This document shows positions 44,817 to 55,260 of a stretch of 64,000 nucleotides of DNA, one piece after another. The stretch comes from Eunapius fragilis (Eukaryota; Porifera; Demospongiae; Spongillida; Spongillidae): NCBI GenBank assembly GCA_963681505.1, contig OY811973.1:5304128-5368127 (forward strand). The letters run 5' to 3'. A program made the position numbers and the translations under genes. The notes beneath the pieces were generated by a model, which saw nothing but the letters and a program-made list of their open reading frames with translations, made no database searches and was not told the origin of the DNA. Each line of letters starts with the position of its first letter. Positions within the stretch are counted from its first letter, which is position 1.

Positions 44817-45775
44817 CTATCGTACTGCTCTTTTTTGCCTGTCTAATTTTGTGTCCATGTGCTCTCTCACCCTAGAATAAGCCTCTTCTAGAGTGCTCTT
44901 AATACGTCTTACATGTTCGGGGTACGCCACTTCCTCTGTAGGCGTTGAACCATAGACCAGATCCAGTGGTATTTTTGCTTGCCGCCCGAACATCATGAAG
45001 AATGGGGAAAACCCTGTAGATGGATGGACAGATGTATTATAGGCCATACACACTGCCCGCAGATGTTTATCCCAGTCCCCTGGATGTTCTTCCACGGTTG
45101 CCGCTAGCATCCCAATTAGTGTACGGTTAAACCGTTCCACCAGTCCGTCAGATTGTGGGTGGTATGGTGCGGTGCGTGTTTGTTGATGTGGAGCAGCTTG
45201 AAAATCTCCATCATGATGTTTGCCTCAAATTGTCGGTCTTGATCAGAGTGCAAACGTTCCGGTACAGAGAAACGGTAGATAAACTCCTCCACCACCAATA
45301 GTTGTGGCCTCTTGGTTGGGTATGGCAAATGCTTCAACCCATCGGGTGAAATAGTCGCACGCACACCACCATGATATAAATGTTTCCACTTTGCACTGGT
45401 GGAAAAGGACCCACAATATCGACTGCAATGGCCTGCAATTATAATGGATATCCCGTTCGAACACTCTGCAACGGTGCCGGCGCTCCTGACATGGGTTTTT
45501 TTCTGACTGCACAGTATGGACAATTTCTACACCACAGCTTCACAGCGTCTACATGACCCGGCCAATAAAAGCACTCCTGCACTTGACTTAAGGCAAGATG
45601 CCCCCCCCCCCCCCCCCCCCCCCCCTCCTTTATTATGCAGGCTATCTAGAACCTCTTCTCTACTCACCTCTGGTAAGATAACTTGGAATTTCATATGTCC
45701 ATTTGCATCTTCATGCTGTCTGTACAATACTCCATCTTTCAACGTCAGCTGATCCCACTGCTCAATCAACTGCAA
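44817..45775 (-). pseudogene. Gypsy integrase (frameshifted)
   Basis: From 45775 down: a spacer with LKDGVLYRQHEDANGHMKFQ, the zinc-binding region with LWCRNCPYC interrupted by a 25-bp C-tract (45601-45625), the catalytic core VVCDYFTRWVEAFAIPNQEA and ERLHSDQDRQFEA, then MERFNRTLIGMLAATVEEHP and TGFSPFFMMFGRQAKIPLDL. At least three frame changes separate these blocks. The homopolymer lies where the second His of the HHCC finger should be. Confidence 0.85.
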
Positions 45776-47178
45776 AAGTTCTCGAGAGCCACCCTGGCCC
45801 GCGTAGTTTCTGGTCCGGGTTTCGAACCATCCTGCATAGCCTGGTACACTGGGCCAATACTCTTGTCCTGGAGCTGAAGCTGTTGTATGGATTTTTCGGA
45901 CACCACCAGGCCTAAGAGAGTGTTAACGTTAACATCTTGTTCAGGTAGAAGTCTGGAACGCGAAAGGGCATCAGCATTCCCATGATTCCGCCCACTCCGA
46001 TGGACCATTTCAATATCAAATTCCTGCAACTTTTCTAACCATCTTGCAATTTGCCCCTCCGGCTTCTTGAAGGTGTACAGCCATTGCAATGAGCTGTGGT
46101 CTGTCCTGAGGATAAAGTGCCTTCCGAGTAGGTAAGATCTAAAGTGCTTAATAAATGTTACCACAGCCAACAGCTCTTTTCTCGTTACACTGTACTTCGG
46201 TTCCGCCTTGTTAAGGACTCTGCTTGCATAGACTATAACTCTTTCCTCTCCATCAATATCCACCTGAGACAGCACAGCACCAATTCCGGACTCGCTTGCG
46301 TCTGTATCAAGGACAAAGACAGCTTTAAAGTCAGGAAAAAAAGCGAGGATAGGAGCCGATGTTAGTCGTAATTTCAATATTGCATATGCCTCTGAGCACT
46401 CCTGTGTCCACTTGAATTCGCGGCCCCTCTCCATCAATCGGAATAGAGGTTGTGCCAAGCTAGCAAAATCTTTCACATACCTCCTATAATATCCAGCCAG
46501 TCCTAGGAACTTTTGAAGCTCTTGCACTGTGGTGGGGGTTAACCACTTGTTCACAGCCTCAATCTTTGCTGGATCCGTAGCGATGCCTTCCCGAGTTATC
46601 TTATGCCCTAGGTAAAGAACTTCTTTGCGGCGAAGAAAGCACTTAGATGGTTTCACCTCCAGCCCCGCCCTCCTCAACTTCTCAAGTACTATAGCCCCAA
46701 GTTGTCTACGTGCTGCTGAAAGGTTTTGCCCATTATGACAATGTCGTCTATATATACTAGACAACTACTCCATTTCACACCTGCTAGTACTAGTACCATA
46801 TCCATTAACCTCTGAAATGTTGCAGGTGCATTGCACAAACCGAAGGGATTTACCTTAAATTCCATCCCGTGTTGAAAACGCTGTCTTCGGTCTGTCCTCC
46901 TCTTTTACTTCCACTTGCCAATAGCCAGTCAGCAGATGTAGTGTGGAAAACCAACGTGATCCCCCAAGGGCTTCTAATGTTTCGTCAATCCGAGGAAGAG
47001 GATAGGCATCTTTGCGTGTCACAAAATTGAGCTTCCGATAATCGACACAAAAACGGTATGTGCCATCCTTCTTCTGGGCCAGAACCACTGGTGATGCCCA
47101 CGGACTGTTTGATGGTTGAATAACTTCTCTTGCTAACATTTCTTTAACCAACTTGTGAGCATGCTCCTGTCTCGCCAA
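45766..47178 (-). pseudogene. Gypsy reverse transcriptase and RNase H
   Basis: RT fingers and palm: WASPVVLAQKKDGTYRFCVD, DAYPLPRIDETLEALGGSRW. The first catalytic Asp is replaced (FSTLHLLTGYWQ where the family has FSTLDL). A frameshift near 46855 precedes the intact YIDD box (about 46743-46754). From 46700 an unbroken frame gives KPSKCFLRRKEVLYLGHKIT, then RNase H with VLDTDASESGIGAVLSQVD, ILRTDHSSLQWL and GRNHGNADALSR. The RNase H part is intact, but the RT would be catalytically dead even without frameshifts. Confidence 0.9.
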
Positions 47179-47259
47179 TGCATGGAATCAGTCTGCAAGG
47201 TTGTTTAATGGGCGGGTGATCACCTGTGTTGATTGAGTGTTGAACTGCAGATGAGCGAC

Positions 47260-47674
47260 CTAGCTCATAATCTCTGTCAGTAAATACGTCGGCAACTTCA
47301 ACAACTTCAACAACAGCCTAAATAATTGCTCACGTTCCTTCTCTGATATGTTTTCCTCACATTCTTTGACCAAATTGTGTAGGATGTCTTGTTTGTGCAA
47401 AGGCACCTCCTCCCCAGGACTGTACAATGGATGGTTTGACTCCTGAGCAACAACAGCCAAGTGGTGCTCTTCAATTCTCTCTGCCACAGCTACTTCCGTT
47501 CAACCGTACCGGTAGCCAGTTGAGTTTGGTCGCATCATCCCATCCATTCACCCTCGCAGCTGCTTCAAAGTGATCCACCCAATCACTCCAGCTAGTATCC
47601 CCTGCGAAAGCGTCCGGCAACACCAAAGATCGAGCCTTCCTGGCCGCCGTCTGTGCTCCCTCCGTGTTGGACAT
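47260..47674 (-). pseudogene. Gypsy gag remnant fused to the pre-RT spacer
   Basis: Starts MSNTEGAQTAARKARSLVLP and continues LNWLPVRLNG, the beginning of gag. Near 47500 it jumps to a segment with HLAVVAQESNHPLYSPGEEV and HKQDILHNLVKECEENISEK, which normally lies between protease and RT. The rest of gag, the zinc knuckles and the protease are missing: an internal deletion. Confidence 0.75.
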
Positions 47675-47695
47675 AATCCTGCCGACTACGCCAAG

Positions 47696-47848
47696 TGTAA
47701 TAGTAGCCAATAGTATTGAATCGCGGCAGAATCAAAGACACCATACAAAAATAATATCAATCTTTATATACTGAAATATTGGCAGTTCTAGACAAATCTT
47801 GGCTCACTGCGCAAGCGCGCATTGTGCAAATGGCGACCGTTCACTACA
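47696..47848 (-). repeat. 5' LTR of the gypsy element
   Basis: 153-bp partner of 43924-44076. It should contain the element's promoter, but no confident TATA position is assigned. Confidence 0.95.
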
Positions 47849-50800
47849 CTTGTCTGTGCAATAGATGTCCTTCCAATATTTCATTTACTACCATACATAT
47901 TGTACACTAACTGAAATTCAGTGGAAAACCATTTAAGCTATGTTAACTAATTTTTAATAATTAGCATCATACAATTGCAACAGTGCAAATATTCAGGTAT
48001 ACAAGCAACTAAATTGTTCTTTTGGATGACTGACATAATCACAAGATATATCAGCCCACAGATTGCACAGCTGAGTTCGGCTACAAGGACCAACAAGGTA
48101 TCACTTTCCCCAGGCACAAGAAAACCACAGACATGGCAGCAGATGTACATTTCACATCAAGGTTATAAACCTGCTTAATGAAGTGGTTCAAACTTCTGAT
48201 CTGCAGTAGGGTACTGAATTTTTTAACCCAAACTCTGAGTTTATTTTGTCAACCTTACCCTCATGAAACAAAATGAATGGTCAACTGCAGGTAGCAGTAG
48301 TGCCTCACCTGCTCCTCCTACATCATTATCTGTGCATGCAACATTAACAATTGCAATTTACATACATGTATGTAGACAAAATCTAACTTTATTGGTATTA
48401 GGAGACAGCCTTATAAGAATATAACTGCATTTTAAAGTGTCCAGCAAAATAAGCTTTATGGGGGTTATAAATTTATCATCTAAAGACAACAACAAGCTAA
48501 ACGATCAGATCTTTAATAATGTTATAAATTTAATTTCACATGCCGTTTATATAGTTAGCAAATCATGCTACAAAGATCTGTCTCCTATCATCACATGAGT
48601 ATTTCTGCTACATGCTTCACTTCAACAGGTGTCAAATTGCACAACTAACCCAACCAAGTGGGTCAGTTGGAGCCATATGCTGTCTTAAGCCAAATTTTGG
48701 TGCGTATGCTAGCATGGGTAGGCCTAGGCCTTCCCATCTCTTGTCCAATTGCTAGGTATTGTCAAATTATGATCGAAGCAAATTCATGTATTACATTGTA
48801 ATTCATGACACCTCACCAACGAGAGTCCTTGGTAAGTGTTTTAAACATGATTCACAACTCCATGTTATAAAAACAGAATGCCTCTGAGACTGCTGCATGC
48901 CAAATAAGCCCAACTCACTATTTCTGTTAGATGAGTAATAAAACATTGTTTTAATGCCATTATTTAAGATTGCAGTTAAAGTGTAAGGCTCAACTAACCC
49001 TTTTGCAAATGGCTCAACTAACCACTTCTCCACTAAGGCCATTCAAACTCAATTAGTTATTTCTCGGCCCAAAAAATATATATACTTTGCCAAAAAAAAT
49101 ACGGCAAATTAGCTGATTTGAATGTAGCAGTTTATATAGAGTCCGGTGGTGTATTTGTCAAGAGAAGCATCATCAAATGTTGGCGCCCTGATGGAGAGGT
49201 TGCATGGAAGTGAATGTAGTAGCGAACGGTCGCAATCCCATCAGACGATACGTCCGTGCATTAAGCGCGCACAGTTCCTTCAGATGCTACAATCACTTTG
49301 CTTGAGACTTATATCTGTCACTACGTCAAAAACGTCATCACAAGCTCAGCAGTAGCCGCCAATTGCACTCGGAATATTAAAGCAGAATGCTAAGGTATGA
49401 CAGAAGTTTTTATTTGTAACTGAAGGCATAGCGGAGCTGAAAGGCAGTATGCTGTTGTACGTCTCCTGTGCTCCATGTGTCAATCAGATGACAAAACGCA
49501 AAAACAACGTTGTCAAGAGGCAACGAATTGCACCGAGCAGTGTGTATGGGTTAATTATTATTTATCTTTCTACCTATATACTGACTGAATTTTATTATAC
49601 GTTTGCCTGAGAAACAACTAATCAAGTTTGAATAACCTAAAGAGCAAAGTAAATGGAAGTTAAGGTTAAGTATACATTTCTTTTTTTTAAATGTAATTGT
49701 AGCTGCATAGTTGTACTTTTAAACACCCAAGTAGAAATTATATTAGCTCAAACCATAAAACACAATTTCACTATTTGGTCATCAATTTACAATGTAATGA
49801 ATGCTAGTACAAAATGTATATATATGTATAACAAAAAGTTAATGTCAATATATGTTAGCATAACTGTGTTTCTTGTAAGGTGTTTCTAGATTTTTCATTA
49901 TACCATGCATTATTCCTATGTTTAAGATTAGTGGCATGAGTGGCTTTGTGTTGGTATGTGCATGACAGTTTTGATACACTTATAATAACATTGGAATGCA
50001 TGCATTTGAGCTGGGTGGTGGGATTGATTTGTTTTGCATGCAGGTTTCTTATTAGGTAAGGGCCAAGATCAATTATTATAATCTTCATTTCTTTGTATTC
50101 TTGCAATGAGCTTAGATAATCAATCAATTGCAACAGTTTGCCTTTTCTTTTCAATGTGTACAAGATTACTACATTATTGTGAAGGTAGGCTATTTTATGG
50201 GAAGGGGTGGGGGCAAATTTAAGCGTCTAGCACAAGCTGCCCCCCCCCCCCCCCCCCCCCTCCCGCCCCCCCCTCCCCCCCCCCCCTTCCCAGCCACCCT
50301 CTATGCCACAAAGATAGTTGATCTGCCAATAAGTATATCAATAAACCGCTTTGGATTACACATATAACTTATAGAGTGATAATTTCGCCTCCGGCCCCGC
50401 AACTTCAGCACTTTTGAAGTCACAAAACCTAGCATTATTCGCGTATATTACTCGCTTCAGTCTCGCTTGCCAGACCATAGATATTCGAGTTAATATCTAT
50501 GGTCCGGCTACTATATACTGCTCCATGTTTTGTCGACCGTTCAATAACGATTATAATAAGTAGGTACATGTAGATCTAGATATGGCTTGCATGCGCGTGA
50601 GACAATACATGTAACTATAAATATGCGCCACTGCAGATCAACCCGTGGGCTTTAATCAAATACCACCCGTGGGCGTTATTCAAGGAAACCAATAAACGCC
50701 CACGTGTGCGTGGTCTCTTAGAAGGGCAAACATCCAGCTCATCTTGACAAAACTAAGCAACTTTTGAATGGCAAGTTAAATTACGATCGGTTTTATACGT

Positions 50801-51154
50801 TTTCCCTCTTGAGTATATAAGTTGTCACGAATATATTGTTCGGCGCGGATCGCTTATGTCAGAGATAGTATATAGATCTTACTGCCTCATTAAATTCACA
50901 CATTATCAGTTTGTATGCGTAAGTAGGCCTAACATACTTACCTGATCAGACAAACTATTTTACGTTTACGTGTTGTCTCAGTATTGTGGTGTGGTATTCT
51001 ATTTAGTGCACAACAACCAGAAAGTTATTACCCTGTCGCTTACTTATACATTTGAAAGCATTGAATTAGACGGGAAATAACCTCCCGCCATAATATGGCC
51101 GGTATTCATGGTTACAAGCGGGATGGTACATTGGCGGGGTTGTGCTTCGTTACA
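47849..51154. other. Non-coding region between the gypsy element and the hairpin
   Basis: No gene recognised. It contains a C-rich low-complexity tract (50240-50287) and a small perfect 12-bp-stem hairpin, ACCATAGATATT...AATATCTATGGT, near 50475-50504. There are paired CACCCGTGGGC motifs near 50640-50680. ORFs here are short and unlike known proteins. Confidence 0.5.
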
Positions 51155-51315
51155 CACAGGGAAAAAAATCGTGTTCCGGACCTTGGGTTTTAACCTATCG
51201 ACCATGGGATCTGTTCCATCAAACGTATTCAAAGACTTTGAATACGTTTGATGGAACAGATCCCATGGTCGATAGGTTAAAACCCAAGGTCCGGAACACG
51301 ATTTTTTTTCCTGTG
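51155..51315. repeat. Near-perfect 80-bp-stem hairpin
   Basis: Bases 51155-51234 are the inverse complement of 51236-51315 with a single substitution in the A/T tract and a one-base centre. Each arm contains ACCTTGGGTTTTAACCTATC and GGATCTGTTCCATCAAACGT. No paralogous copy is seen elsewhere in the window. It could be a MITE, a hairpin RNA locus, or a recent palindromic duplication. Confidence 0.9.
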
Positions 51316-52179
51316 ACATATCGAGCGGTCAAAGGATTACGCGGTATTCGGTCATTGCGTATTTCGATGTCCATAGAAAATGTATTGACGCATTACTGCA
51401 ACTTACTGCAGAATAAAACCAAATATTGACTAGGTGCTCTCGGATTTGCAATGTGGGGACTATTTGGCATTTTATGAGTAGGTTTTTGCATCTTAGGTAC
51501 TTATATCCGCACTTCCACATTAATTATGCAAGGTTTCCAATGTCCATTCATTTTATCTCATTTCGTTATTCAATCATCAATAGTTTCCCAACCAAATGAT
51601 ATTTTCCTTAGGTGCTAACGGATTATAAGAGAGCAGTCAGTGTACTTATTTATCATCAGAGCTTAGGGTCTTCAAATCGTACTTCCGTTGAATGGTTAGT
51701 GAGATACAGCCCACATACAAGATGCGTAACACGATCATCACGTGCCACTTATCGTCAGTCAGCCGTGCCCAAACCTAGCTGTTTTTTGATGTTGTAGTTA
51801 AATGACCAAAGTAATGTACTGACTTAGCATGCATGACCACATGTAGGAGTGGCTAGGTTGCACTAATTGGAATTATTGACATGTTATTGCAATGACGGAG
51901 GTGGCAGGGCCCGCGGAGCCAGGGGGGGGGGGGGGGGGGGGGGGTGCAAGGGGGGCAGCTGCTCTCCCCCTCCACTTTTTTGGCCGATTATTTTTATTTT
52001 TAAAAATGTATAAATTATCGATGCAGTATAATTATGCACATACAAGCATGCAGGCAACCAACCTTTTGTTGTTATTGTGCAGTGTATCCACCTCAAGTTA
52101 TAGTGATTGATTGTTTGCTTGAAGAAGGGCTAGGAAACTCTGAAATATATTTGCTTGTGTAAGATAGCCTGCCAACCGA
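51316..52179. other. Non-coding
   Basis: AT-rich sequence with a 23-G homopolymer at 51922-51944. Nothing else recognised. Confidence 0.5.
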
Positions 52180-52593
52180 TTGGATTCGAACTCTAATTGC
52201 CGAGTCGGTCCGCTACATACGCAATGGGCGAATCTCCTTAAAAAGCAGTGTGTATATAGCATAGCTACGTTCTTCCTAGTAATCCAACCATGCTTAAAGA
52301 TATCGGCAGTATCTTTAAATTCGAGTAATGAAGCACGTGGTACTGCAGATGTGCCAAACGAAGATGATGATCGTGTATTGGATGGCAATACTTTACCAGA
52401 CGACATACCTGCACCCGAGGATAGCCATACTTGCAATGTGAAAAAGTGCCATCTTACAGAGATTGTTACAGACTTTACTATACTTAAACTGATCTTGGTC
52501 AATCCAGCTACTAAGGCAGTTAGTGAAAGATCATTTTCGACCGCTCGTAGCTTAATTGAAAACTTGGCTTTGTTCAAGCATGAATCAAATTAA
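52180..52593 (+). pseudogene. hAT transposase C-terminal relic
   Basis: The ORF contains LKLILVNPATKAVSERSFST followed by ARSLIENLALF, matching the hAT dimerisation domain (usual form LxLxxPATNAxSERSFSxxRxIKxxLRSxM). The C-terminal helix diverges and stops early. The N-terminal part has no clear match, and no catalytic core or TIRs were found. A decayed fragment. Confidence 0.65.
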
Positions 52594-52718
52594 AAAGTTA
52601 CTGCTCAGTTTATTTAAATGTTCAATTCTGGAGTTATACCATTTTGCGCGACTTTCCAATCACCCTGAATAGATCGATATGAGGTATTATTGTGCATTTT
52701 ACTGTGTATTTATACGCG

Positions 52719-53255
52719 CGTTATAACTATGAAGATGCTTGGGGACATCACATGCTCACTTGTCGCTCTGGGGGAGATGTAATAACCAGACACAACCAAC
52801 TCAGGGACTGCATTGCTGACTTCTGCCACAAGGCATGCCTTTCCCCACAAATTGAGAAAGGAAGTGGTATTCTTCCCAAAGACCAATCAAGACCAGCAGA
52901 CATCCTAGTGCCAAACTGGTCCCTCTCACGCCCAGCTGCATTTGACATAAAGGTCATCAATCCGCTTAATTTGCAATTTATACAAGAAGCGGCTCAAACC
53001 TGTGGTCATGCAGCTGAGATGGGAGAAGAGGCCAAGCACTCAAGAAATGATGAGGCATGTGCCCTTAGAGGATGGTCATGCATCCCTTTGGTTGTAGAAG
53101 TGTTTGGGGGATGGGGCAATGAAGCCATCAATGTACTTTTGGCCATATCCAAAAAGGTAGCCACTCAACTCTGTCGACCTCTGAATGAGGTTATGTTGGG
53201 CATCTACAGTCGCCTCAGCCTCACCCTCATGAGGCAGAATGCCAGGGCAATTTAG
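52719..53255 (+). pseudogene. RLE non-LTR retrotransposon C-terminus
   Basis: An open frame to a stop at 53253-53255. Visible: AWGHHMLTCRSGGDVITRHN with the His-Cys end of the zinc cluster and the RHN motif, then SRPADILVPNWSLSRPAAFD (PD-(D/E)xK-like core of the restriction-like endonuclease), then IPLVVEVFGGWGNEAINVLL and a C-terminal YSRLSLTLMRQNARAI. 5'-truncated, as is common for target-primed insertion. The endonuclease part is the most intact of the copies in this window. Confidence 0.85.
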
Positions 53256-55209
53256 GCCAGATGTGTCTCACCAAACACTTGCTATGACTTTTAGTTATTT
53301 GTAGTGCTTATGTTTTAAATTAATGTATTCTAATAACTGCTAATAACAGCCTTGTGTTATGGCAACTTGGCACATTTTATGATGCCTATTTGCGGAGTGC
53401 TAAAAGCCATCTGTGTTACAACTTAATTGCTAACATGGAGGAGTACTGAAATCTGCCCCCCCCCCCACTTTATAATACTCTCCGCGGGCCCTGGGTGGCG
53501 ATTACACAAAGGAGTTTGCCATGAACACTTCAATATTTGTTTCATGGACGAATGGCTATTTCTAACAAAGCTTCAATGGGGTACACAGCCTTCAGGAAGA
53601 GGGGGGTTCGAATTTGGTTAATAGATGACCTTACAATAACATAATGCATCATATGACAGGGGATTTTCAAAAAGGGGGGTTTACAGTTCAGACCCGCAAT
53701 ACGCAAAGCGGGGGGGGGGGGGGGGAACTGTACGCTTCAGGCCCTGTATCCGCCCCCGTACGGTATATACTTACTCAATGGTGACGGTATTAAACCTAGC
53801 TTTGGGGTGGGGGGGAGGGAGGGTCGTTCATACCCCCCCCCCAACCTCTCCTCTGCTACCATGGCTTCGAGACTGCGTCGTGTTTATCAAACTACAATAT
53901 CAAACTCCTCGGAAGGTTGGTAATCATATCGGTAGCATCCAGTGTAACTAGATCCCTTCAACCGAATGGTAAAAACATTTTTGCTGTACACTCAGGTCCC
54001 CGGATGGACATATTAGACATTAACGCATACCACATTTATTTTTAGTCTAATAGCATGGTGTTTTCCCATCGTCGTTGTACAGTACTAGTAATGTGCCAAC
54101 ACATATCTAGTACTAGTGCATGGGTGACATCTTGACAGTGTTGCTTTTCATATTCTTTGCATAGTTTAATTCCCTCTGACCGGTACTCATCATCCTCATA
54201 GTGTATACACTCCTCTTGCTTATGGTCAAAACGCTAATTGTGTCATTGCTTTGAGCAAAACAGAGGTACCATAATGTCTTGAGCACAACACAATAAACAC
54301 TTGAAGCACATCAGACAACAGTGTAACCTACCAGGCCACCATACCTACACACCATCACATGTATACAGACCATCACCTACACACTATGATGACATACCAG
54401 TACACCTCACACATGTGGATACTCAGTGGCAAAAATGGCTGGATGTTATATTATTACATGCACAGGCATCTAGCTGTATTGCTATGTACTCAACAGGTAA
54501 AGTTTTTATAAAGTGGGAAGGAAAAGTTTACATAATCACCCATAACTACCTATATACATAGTTCTTATCTAAAAGACCCTGCTTTCAGTCGATAATTGTC
54601 CAAAGTTCCATACCAGCACCTTCTGCAACTATCCACATTCACACATACAGATCTTACATCACCAAATACAAATGCCAAGCACACCACAAATCTACATGCA
54701 TGCATCACATGAAGTCCGCAGAGCCTTGCAGACCACACAAAGCCTGCAATGTCCCTTCTATTTGAGTTGTTGCTGAAGCTTTTTTGTCATGCTGGCTGTA
54801 TCACACTGATCATCTAGGGAGCAGAGTAGGAAAAATAAATAAAAGAAACTGTTAGTGTTCTTAGCCTATCCTGTTGATCACTACCCCTTTATGTGGGGCA
54901 GATGACCTCTGATAGGGGAACACACCACATGTAGAATTATGGGTACATGTATGAAGGGAACTGCATATGTTATCTTGTTGTTACATGTAGTGCATGCCTT
55001 TTGGTGTACATACATGTATGAGCTGGTATATGGGGTGCATGTGGGACATTTGCCATATTGTTACCCCTTGGCAATAAGTGATATAACCTCAGAGTTGCCT
55101 TAGCAACAAATTTTTAAAATTCCCCCTCTAAGGTTTTTATCCAAAGAAACCCAGTGTGTGGGACTGTGTGCTGTTCACTGTTATGCTCACTGTTCTGTGT
55201 AGAGCTATT

Positions 55210-55260
<51 letters not shown>

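Larger units (their letters stand above)
43924..47848 (-). mobile_element. Ty3/gypsy LTR retrotransposon, recent but defective
   Basis: LTRs at 43924-44076 and 47696-47848 are 153 bp each, TG...CA, and differ at only two positions. CTTG flanks both sides (43920-43923, 47849-47852). On the - strand a primer-binding-like TGGCGTAGTCGGCAGG follows the 5' LTR after two bases, and a purine run AAGGAGGGAGCAG precedes the 3' LTR. Between them lie remains of gag, RT-RNase H, integrase and a C-terminal extension in Ty3/gypsy order. Most of gag and the protease are deleted and several frames are broken, so it cannot supply its own proteins. Near-identical LTRs imply recent movement, presumably helped in trans. 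Confidence 0.93.

Noticed and set aside
50128..50367. Poly-Pro ORF
   Set aside because: C-tract translation only.
51044..51429. Two ORFs sharing QGKKSCSGPWVLTYRP-like peptide
   Set aside because: The shared peptide arises because the 80-bp hairpin reads the same on both strands.
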